This document shows, in pieces, positions 59,815 through 64,000 of a stretch of DNA of 64,000 nucleotides (the stretch's first letter is position 1; each line of letters opens with the position of its first letter). The notes below the pieces were generated by a model. The model was not told the origin of the DNA. It searched no databases and was given only the letters and a program-made list of their open reading frames with translations. The translations under genes and the position numbers were made by a program. This stretch comes from JAFKFH01 sp017307375 (GTDB lineage: Bacteria > Pseudomonadota > Alphaproteobacteria > Ferrovibrionales > Ferrovibrionaceae): NCBI GenBank assembly GCA_965229335.1, contig OZ245874.1:1612001-1676000 (forward strand), in the 5' to 3' direction.

Positions 59815-60663
59815 TCAGTGACTCATCAACACGGGCAGGGGCAGCCGGGTGAGCATCTCTCGCGTCATGCCGCCGAGCACTAGTTCGCGCAGCCGCCCGT
59901 GCCCATAGCCGCCCATGACCAGAAGGTCGGCTTCGAGCCGCCCGCTGCGCGCAATCAGGGCGCCGGTCTCGTCGCCTGGATCCGCGCGAAGAATTTCCCC
60001 GTCGGCCGTGACCCCGTGCAAGGCGAGATAACCCAGCGGCAGATCCAGTGCAGCCATGCTCGGTGTGGCCGCCTGGCCCACCGTGACGACGCAGACCCGT
60101 TCGGCGCGGCGCAGGAACGGCATGGCGTCGGCCAGGGCGCGGGCGGCCTCCCGGCTGTCGCTCCAGGCGACGACGATCCGTCGGCCGGCGTCTTCGTCGG
60201 CAAGGATGCGTGGCACGACCAGGACCGGGCGGCCTGTGGTGACGATCAGTTGCTGGGGCAGGCTGCCGGGCCGTTCGGCCTCGTCCTCGCCGGCGCCGCT
60301 CTGCCCGACGATCACGAGGTCGAAGCCGCGGGCCTGGCGCGCGACAAGGGCGGCGGGGCCGCCAGCCGCGGCGACGGCCGCGGGTCCGAAAGCCTGCCAT
60401 GCGGTATCGCGACGGGGGCGCCGGAACGCCGCGAACATGTCCTGCGCGCGCTTTTGCATTTCGTCCGACCGGGATGCGATCAGGGTATCCCAGGCCTCAT
60501 GTGCCTCGCCCGGCGCTGCCGGCGCCAGCGCCGCCGCTGGTGAGGCGTAAATCCCCGAAACCATGGCCTGGAACCGGTCGGCCAGGCGGCCCGCGAGACG
60601 AAGCCGCGACGGGCAGAACACCGTCTCGTCGACATGGACGAGAATCGACCGGATGTCGGTCAT
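59815..60663 (-). CDS. Universal stress protein, two UspA domains (copy 6)
   Basis: A 282-residue tandem UspA protein (TDIRSILVHVDETVFCPSRLRLAG start). The C-terminal loop is VMGGYGHGRLRELVLGGMTREMLTRLPLPVLMSH. Its ATG overlaps the stop of a 48-residue gene (ATGA), so expression is coupled to it. adhP follows. Confidence 0.94.
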   Translation of the reverse strand: MTDIRSILVHVDETVFCPSRLRLAGRLADRFQAMVSGIYASPAAALAPAAPGEAHEAWDTLIASRSDEMQKRAQDMFAAFRRPRRDTAWQAFGPAAVAAAGGPAALVARQARGFDLVIVGQSGAGEDEAERPGSLPQQLIVTTGRPVLVVPRILADEDAGRRIVVAWSDSREAARALADAMPFLRRAERVCVVTVGQAATPSMAALDLPLGYLALHGVTADGEILRADPGDETGALIARSGRLEADLLVMGGYGHGRLRELVLGGMTREMLTRLPLPVLMSH

Positions 60664-60806
60664 CGCACGACGCGCCGGATCCGGCCGGCATCGACCGGCC
60701 GCCGGTGGCGAAGGGCCGCCTCGTCTGCCCGGCCGCCGAACAGGCGATCCGCTCCCTCGTGCCGGCGTGCCAGCGGGTGCGCGGGCGTAGCATCCTGGCC
60801 GATCAT
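60660..60806 (-). CDS. Small (48-residue) basic protein, unknown
   Basis: The product starts MIGQDATPAHPLARRHEGAD and ends GRIRRVVR. Reasons to call it a gene: GAGGAG lies 8 bases before the ATG at 60806, its stop overlaps the USP copy 6 start (ATGA), and FNR box I is centred 67.5 bp upstream, close to the spacing of other genes in the island. It is rich in Arg, Ala and His with no Cys and no membrane helix. Without it, box I would be 210 bp from the nearest start. I do not recognise the family. Confidence 0.6.
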   Translation of the reverse strand: MIGQDATPAHPLARRHEGADRLFGGRADEAALRHRRPVDAGRIRRVVR

Positions 60807-60866
60807 CGATAAGGCTCCTCGCTTGCCTGACGACGCCAAGCTTGGAGCCGTTCTGCGTTCCGCGCC

Positions 60867-60880
60867 TTGATCGGGATCAA
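60867..60880 (-). promoter_or_regulatory. FNR-type box I (48-residue protein-USP copy 6-adhP)
   Basis: TTGATCGGGATCAA is a perfect palindrome centred 67.5 bp before the small-gene ATG. It is embedded in a longer inverted repeat (CGCGCCTTGATC / GATCAAGGCGCG, 60861-60886) that may also end transcription from the upstream USP copy 7 gene. The expected -10 window is weak (CAAGCT). Confidence 0.75.
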
Positions 60881-60901
60881 GGCGCGGCGGCAGGCCCGGT
60901 A

Positions 60902-61765
60902 TCAGTGCGCCATCAGGATCGGCAGCGGCGCCTGCGTCGTGACGGTATCGGTGACGCCGCCGAAGACGAACTGGCGAAACCGGCTGTGCCCATAGCCGCC
61001 CATCACCAGCAGGTCCGCGCCACCTTCGCGCGCGGCCGCCAGCAAGGTCGCGGCGACACCGTCGTCGCCCGGCGTCAGGAAGCGCGCCGACACGTTCGGC
61101 CGATGCCACTGCAGGGCGGCAGTCAGCCGCGCGCTGTCATCGGCTTCGAACGGCGCATCCTCGCCGACCTCGAGCACCAGCACGCGCTCGGCGCGCTCGA
61201 TGAACGGCATCGCCGCGGCAACGGCATGGGCTGCCTCGCGGGTCGCCTTCCAGGCGATGGCGACCGTGCGAAATGCCGGCGGCAGCGGCCGGCTGCCCAG
61301 CAGAAGGAGCGGCCGGCCGCTTTCGAACAGGGCGTTCTCGGTCACGACCGGGGGCGCCATCCCGCCCTTGTCGCGCGGAATCAGGATCAGATCGGCGGTA
61401 CGACCATGATCGGTGATGATGTCGGCCTCGCTCCCCGCCTCGACGCGATACTCCGCCGACATGCCGGGCAACAGGCTCGGGGTTTCGGCCCGTATCACCG
61501 CGTTCGTCTCGCAAAACCGCTCGAAGCTCGCCCGGGCCGCGGCCGCGCGCCCGGTCGCCTCCTCCTGGATTCGGGTGATCACCTCGCCGTCGATCGGCAG
61601 GCCGAGGCCGGCGCCGCTCATGGTCGCGGCGAACGTCACCCAGTCATGGCCGACATGCAGAAAGATCAGGTGCGAGGCGAAAGGCTGGCCGATCGCGGCC
61701 GCGGCGGCAAAGGTCGCCTCGTCGGCATCTGTGCCGGTCGCGGGAACGAGGATGGTCTTGAACAT
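60902..61765 (-). CDS. Universal stress protein, two UspA domains (copy 7)
   Basis: A 287-residue tandem UspA protein (MFKTILVPATGTDADEATFAA start). Its C-terminal loop VMGGYGHSRFRQFVFGGVTDTVTTQAPLPILMAH pairs it with copy 5. It appears monocistronic: FNR-type box J lies upstream, and the box I inverted repeat follows its stop at 16 bp. Confidence 0.94.
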   Translation of the reverse strand: MFKTILVPATGTDADEATFAAAAAIGQPFASHLIFLHVGHDWVTFAATMSGAGLGLPIDGEVITRIQEEATGRAAAARASFERFCETNAVIRAETPSLLPGMSAEYRVEAGSEADIITDHGRTADLILIPRDKGGMAPPVVTENALFESGRPLLLLGSRPLPPAFRTVAIAWKATREAAHAVAAAMPFIERAERVLVLEVGEDAPFEADDSARLTAALQWHRPNVSARFLTPGDDGVAATLLAAAREGGADLLVMGGYGHSRFRQFVFGGVTDTVTTQAPLPILMAH

Positions 61766-61830
61766 GGCTCGCCTTTCGATCGCCTGTGATGCGTCCGTGA
61801 TCTTTCTACGACCCGTAGCGCGGTCCGGCC

Positions 61831-61844
61831 TTGATTGGGATCAA
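61831..61844 (-). promoter_or_regulatory. FNR-type box J (USP copy 7)
   Basis: TTGATTGGGATCAA is a perfect TTGAT-N4-ATCAA site centred 72.5 bp before the USP ATG. TAGAAA (61803-61808 on the minus strand) sits in the -10 position. Confidence 0.87.
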
Positions 61845-61984
61845 CCGACGTCGTGCGCGACCACGATCCGGCTCTCGACCGCGGTAACGCCGGCGGTCGC
61901 ATAGGCGGTCTCCACGGCGTCGCGTACCAGATCCTGCAGGTCCTTGTCGCATCGTCCTGGCGGATCGCCCTTGATCCTGGTCAA
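61841..61984 (-). pseudogene. Possible remnant of a BON-like or other small protein
   Basis: On the minus strand the reading frame ending at 61841 gives a protein-like tail (DKDLQDLVRDAVETAYATAG, then VTAVESRIVVAHDVG). The pattern GVTAVESRIVV resembles the end of a BON domain. There is no convincing start: the only in-frame option near the top is a TTG at 61984, inside FNR box K. I treat it as a possible remnant, not a gene. Confidence 0.25.
61971..61984 (+). promoter_or_regulatory. FNR-type box K (PhaB-type reductase)
   Basis: TTGATCCTGGTCAA, one change from the palindrome, is centred 76.5 bp before the reductase ATG. The -10 window has only CAAGGT, so promoter strength is uncertain. Confidence 0.7.
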
Positions 61985-62053
61985 GGCGCCATGGCGCCGC
62001 AGTCGCCAAGGTGGCAGGCGATCGAGCCCCTGCGTGAGCGGAAGGAAGCAGAC

Positions 62054-62779
62054 ATGACCAAGCGACTGGCCCTCGTCACCGGCGGCACGCGCGGCATCGG
62101 CGCGGCCATCTCGACCGCCCTGGCCGATGCCGGTTGCACCGTCGTTGCCACCCATGCCGGCAACACGGCGAAGGCTGACGCCTTTCACGCCGAAACAGGG
62201 ATACCGGTCTATGGCTGGGACGTCGCCGACTTCGCGGCCTGCCGCGACGGTGTCGCCCAGGTCGTCGCGGCGCACGGCCCGATCGATATCCTCGTCAACA
62301 ACGCCGGCATCACCCGCGACGCGACGCTGCACAAGATGACCGAAGCGCAATGGCGCGCCGTGATCGACACCAACCTGGGCGGCTGCTTCAACATGTGCCA
62401 CGCCGTGATCGAGGGCATGCGCGCACGCGGTTTCGGCCGGATCGTCAATATCGGCTCGATCAACGGTCTGGCGGGGCAGTTCGGTCAGGCCAACTACGCC
62501 GCCGCCAAGGCCGGCATCATCGGCTTCACCAAGTCGCTGGCTCAGGAAAGTGCGCAGAAGGGCATCACCGTGAACGTCGTTGCCCCCGGCTATACCGCCA
62601 CCGACATGGTCGCGGCGGTGCCCGCCGGAATCCTGGAGAAGATCGTGGCAAAGATTCCGGTCGGACGGCTGGCCGAGGCTCGCGAAATTGCCGCCGCCGT
62701 CCGTTATCTGGTGTCGGAGGAAGCCGCTTTTGTCACCGGCGCGACGCTCTCGGTGAACGGGGGCCAGTACATGGCCTGA
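62054..62779 (+). CDS. phaB: Acetoacetyl-CoA reductase (PhaB-type SDR)
   Basis: A 241-residue short-chain dehydrogenase. The cofactor motif is TGGTRGIGAA (~9-18), NNAG is in ILVNNAGITRDATLHKM (~83-90), the catalytic Ser is in IGSINGLAGQFGQANY (~134) and Y-x3-K is YAAAKAG (~149-153). The combination GITRDATLHKM, SINGLAGQFGQ and PGYTATDMVAAVP is characteristic of PhaB rather than FabG. It reduces acetoacetyl-CoA to (R)-3-hydroxybutyryl-CoA for polyhydroxybutyrate. GGAAGGA precedes the ATG. FNR box K lies upstream. Confidence 0.92.
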   Translation: MTKRLALVTGGTRGIGAAISTALADAGCTVVATHAGNTAKADAFHAETGIPVYGWDVADFAACRDGVAQVVAAHGPIDILVNNAGITRDATLHKMTEAQWRAVIDTNLGGCFNMCHAVIEGMRARGFGRIVNIGSINGLAGQFGQANYAAAKAGIIGFTKSLAQESAQKGITVNVVAPGYTATDMVAAVPAGILEKIVAKIPVGRLAEAREIAAAVRYLVSEEAAFVTGATLSVNGGQYMA

Positions 62780-62781
62780 TC

Positions 62782-62809
62782 TCCGGCCGGGCAGCCGTGA
62801 CCGGCCGGA
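62782..62809 (+). terminator. Hairpin after the reductase gene
   Basis: A 9-bp perfect stem, TCCGGCCGG / CCGGCCGGA, with a 10-base loop lies just after the reductase stop. No T run follows. Confidence 0.45.
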
Positions 62810-62891
62810 ATCACGCCTGTTGCGTGACGGATCTGAATGGTGTGCTGTCGGGGACCACCATTCGAGTCCCGTTTCCGGAGGATGTGTCACG

Positions 62892-63284
62892 ATGGATCGC
62901 TTTACCGGCGGCTGCCTCTGCGGCGATGTCCGTCTTGTTGCGCGGGGCCGGCCTTACCGGGTCGGGCTTTGTCATTGCCTGGACTGTCGCAAACACCATG
63001 GCGCACTCTTCCATGCATCCGCGGTCTTTCCCGAGGAGGCGGTGACCATCGAGGGCGAGCCCAGCGGTTATGCCGATCGCTTTTTCTGTCCACGCTGCGG
63101 CTCGTCGGTGTTTTCGCGCAGCGGCGACGAGATCGAGGTACATCTGGGCGCGCTCGATGCCTGCGACCAGTTGGAACCCACGTACGAATTGTGGACCGTG
63201 CGCCGGGAAGCCTGGTTGCCGCCGTTCGCCGGCATGCGGCGATACCAGCGTGATCGCATCGCTGCCGGCCGCTCGGAGGACTGA
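62892..63284 (+). CDS. GFA-family (CENP-V/GFA domain) zinc protein
   Basis: A 130-residue protein starting MDRFTGGCLCGDVRL at an ATG preceded by GGAGG. Zinc ligands of the GFA fold are CLCG (~8-11), LCHCLDCRKHHG (~28-36) and FCPRCGSSVFS (~67-77). Members include glutathione-dependent formaldehyde-activating enzyme, though most have no proven activity. It ends REAWLPPFAGMRRYQRDR, typical of the small bacterial group. It lies 112 bp after the PhaB-type gene and a hairpin, so it may have its own promoter. Confidence 0.9.
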   Translation: MDRFTGGCLCGDVRLVARGRPYRVGLCHCLDCRKHHGALFHASAVFPEEAVTIEGEPSGYADRFFCPRCGSSVFSRSGDEIEVHLGALDACDQLEPTYELWTVRREAWLPPFAGMRRYQRDRIAAGRSED

Positions 63285-63336
63285 CAAGGGGTCCGGCAAT
63301 CCGGACGAAAAAATAGCCTCCCTGGAACCAGGCGCA

Positions 63337-63493
63337 TCATCCGCCGCCGATTCCCTGGACCACCTTGCCCCGGCCTTCGCAGTTTGGACATGCGCGGTCC
63401 AGCAGCCGGCCGGTGCCGGCGCATTCGGGGCACTATTCCAGCTTGTTCCGGCGACAAGGTGAATTCGCGGTCCAGTCGTTGCGCGAGGATCAC
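63337..63493 (-). pseudogene. Frameshifted small DnaJ-type zinc-finger protein
   Basis: The minus strand from 63432 to 63337 encodes 31 residues with two perfect DnaJ-type zinc motifs, CPECAGTG and CPNCEGRG, ending KVVQGIGGG and a stop. A TAG lies immediately upstream in the same frame, so it has no start. In the neighbouring frame a GTG at 63493 opens ILAQRLDREFTLSPEQAG, which would join the zinc part after a one-base shift near 63433 to give a protein of about 51 residues. Either the gene is broken or a sequencing error lies here. Confidence 0.55.
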
Positions 63494-63547
63494 TCGATGG
63501 CCAGCCGGGCGATGACACCCGCGACCTCGCGTGCCCGCTCGGACCGG

Positions 63548-64000
63548 TCAGCCGCGGTCCGGCCAGGCCTGCAACAGCTGATCGGCCGTGGCTATCTCGA
63601 TCTGCTGGCTGAACCGCTGCCGGTACATGCCCAGCAGCGCGTCATGCCCCGGATCCGATGAACTGCATATGCCATCCTCGACGATGACGACGCGAAAGCC
63701 GTGATCTACCGCGGCCAGGACGGTGGCCAGGACGCAGACATCGGTTTCGGAGCCCGATATCACCAGGCTGTCGACGGACTGCGCCGCAAGCTGCGCCGGA
63801 AGCCGCCGTCCGGCCAGGGCCGAGTACACCGCCTTGTCGACCACCTGGGCCGGCGGCACGAACCGGGCTAGGCTCGCCACGAGTTCGAGATAGCCGGGAT
63901 CGAGCCGGGCGCGGGTCTTGTCCTCCCACCGGGTATAGTACCGCCGCCAGCTTCCCGGCATGTCCTCCGGTTTCAGCGGCGGAATGAACCGGGTGAAAAT
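63548..64000 (-). CDS. Isochorismatase-family cysteine hydrolase (partial, N-terminus missing)
   Basis: The C-terminal 150 residues of a cysteine hydrolase; the start lies beyond the right edge. Visible are FTRFIPPLKPED then MPGSWRRYYTRWEDKTR, the conserved VVDKAVYSALAG with the catalytic Lys, and SGSETDVCVLATVLAAVDHGFRVVIVEDG with the nucleophile Cys. The cis-peptide position before TDVC is usually Val-Thr or Ala-Thr; here it is Ser-Glu. The specific substrate, such as isochorismate, nicotinamide or ureidoacrylate, cannot be assigned. Its stop lies 55 bp before the zinc-finger remnant. Confidence 0.9.
   Translation of the reverse strand: MFTRFIPPLKPEDMPGSWRRYYTRWEDKTRARLDPGYLELVASLARFVPPAQVVDKAVYSALAGRRLPAQLAAQSVDSLVISGSETDVCVLATVLAAVDHGFRVVIVEDGICSSSDPGHDALLGMYRQRFSQQIEIATADQLLQAWPDRG

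Noticed and set aside
62844..62872. T-arm-like sequence (ATTCGAGTCCC) suggesting a tRNA 3' end or attachment site
   Set aside because: No acceptor stem, anticodon arm or CCA end could be folded around it, and the stem-loop has the wrong loop size.
63289..63310. GTCCGG-CAAT-CCGGAC hairpin with an A run as a rho-independent terminator
   Set aside because: On the plus strand the stem is followed by A, not T. On the minus strand the T run comes before the stem, so neither direction fits.
1..64000. CRISPR arrays, tRNA/rRNA genes, insertion sequences, prophage genes
   Set aside because: I read for regularly spaced repeats, cloverleaf signatures and transposase or integrase proteins on both strands and found none. 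Short RNA genes could still be missed by eye.

Overview
The window reads as a chromosomal segment of a high-GC alphaproteobacterium, roughly two-thirds G+C by eye. A Rhodospirillales-type lineage is possible, but nothing here fixes the genus. Evidence for the broad group is the strong G/C third-position bias, the FnrN/FixK-type regulator, the IclR-controlled peptide-ABC/CoA-ligase operon and the PHA-linked genes. I saw no tRNA, rRNA, CRISPR array, insertion sequence or phage gene. Both edges cut genes: an RND pump on the left and an isochorismatase-family hydrolase on the right.

Region 1 (1-5.5 kb) holds an RND efflux pair on the minus strand, a GNAT acetyltransferase behind a CRP-like site, a lone Hcp tube protein with no other type VI genes, and a DoxX membrane protein with a LysR regulator. 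Region 2 (5.5-14.9 kb) is a catabolic operon with a divergent IclR regulator: an amidohydrolase-fold protein that lacks its metal ligands, a five-gene oligopeptide-type ABC importer, and an NDP-forming acyl-CoA synthetase behind an intervening terminator.

Region 3 (15-37.6 kb) is a Wzy-type exopolysaccharide locus. The plus-strand arm encodes an outer-membrane barrel, a Wza-like lipoprotein, a WbaP-like initiating transferase, a Wzc-like co-polymerase/kinase, a polymerase and a glycosyltransferase. A long minus-strand operon of mostly ATGA-overlapping genes encodes a GT2-GT4 fusion, other glycosyltransferases, two methyltransferases, two deacetylases, two kinase-like proteins and a WecG/TagA transferase. 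Between the arms lie a second polymerase/ligase, a phosphatase and an Ala/Thr/Val/Gln-rich secreted repeat protein. No Wzx flippase is present in the window.

Region 4 (37.7-62.8 kb) is the most striking part: a low-oxygen response island. It encodes an FNR-type Fe-S regulator and contains eleven copies of the FNR palindrome TTGAT-N4-(A/G)TCAA, all intergenic except one inside a cytochrome c gene. Most lie 60-78 bp from the start codon they face, and several have a good -10 hexamer at the position expected for activation from -41.5. Downstream genes encode seven two-domain universal stress proteins, two zinc alcohol dehydrogenases, a cytochrome c, an L,D-transpeptidase, an Lpp-like lipoprotein, an accessory FtsH, an MgtA-like P-type ATPase, a HlyD/RbbA/YhhJ-type ABC exporter, a Pat-like acetyltransferase, a phasin, a PhaB-type reductase and two little-known small proteins. 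The likely theme is remodelling of envelope, redox sinks, carbon storage and protein quality when oxygen falls.

The right end (62.8-64 kb) has a GFA-domain protein, a frameshifted DnaJ-type zinc-finger gene and the partial isochorismatase-family gene.
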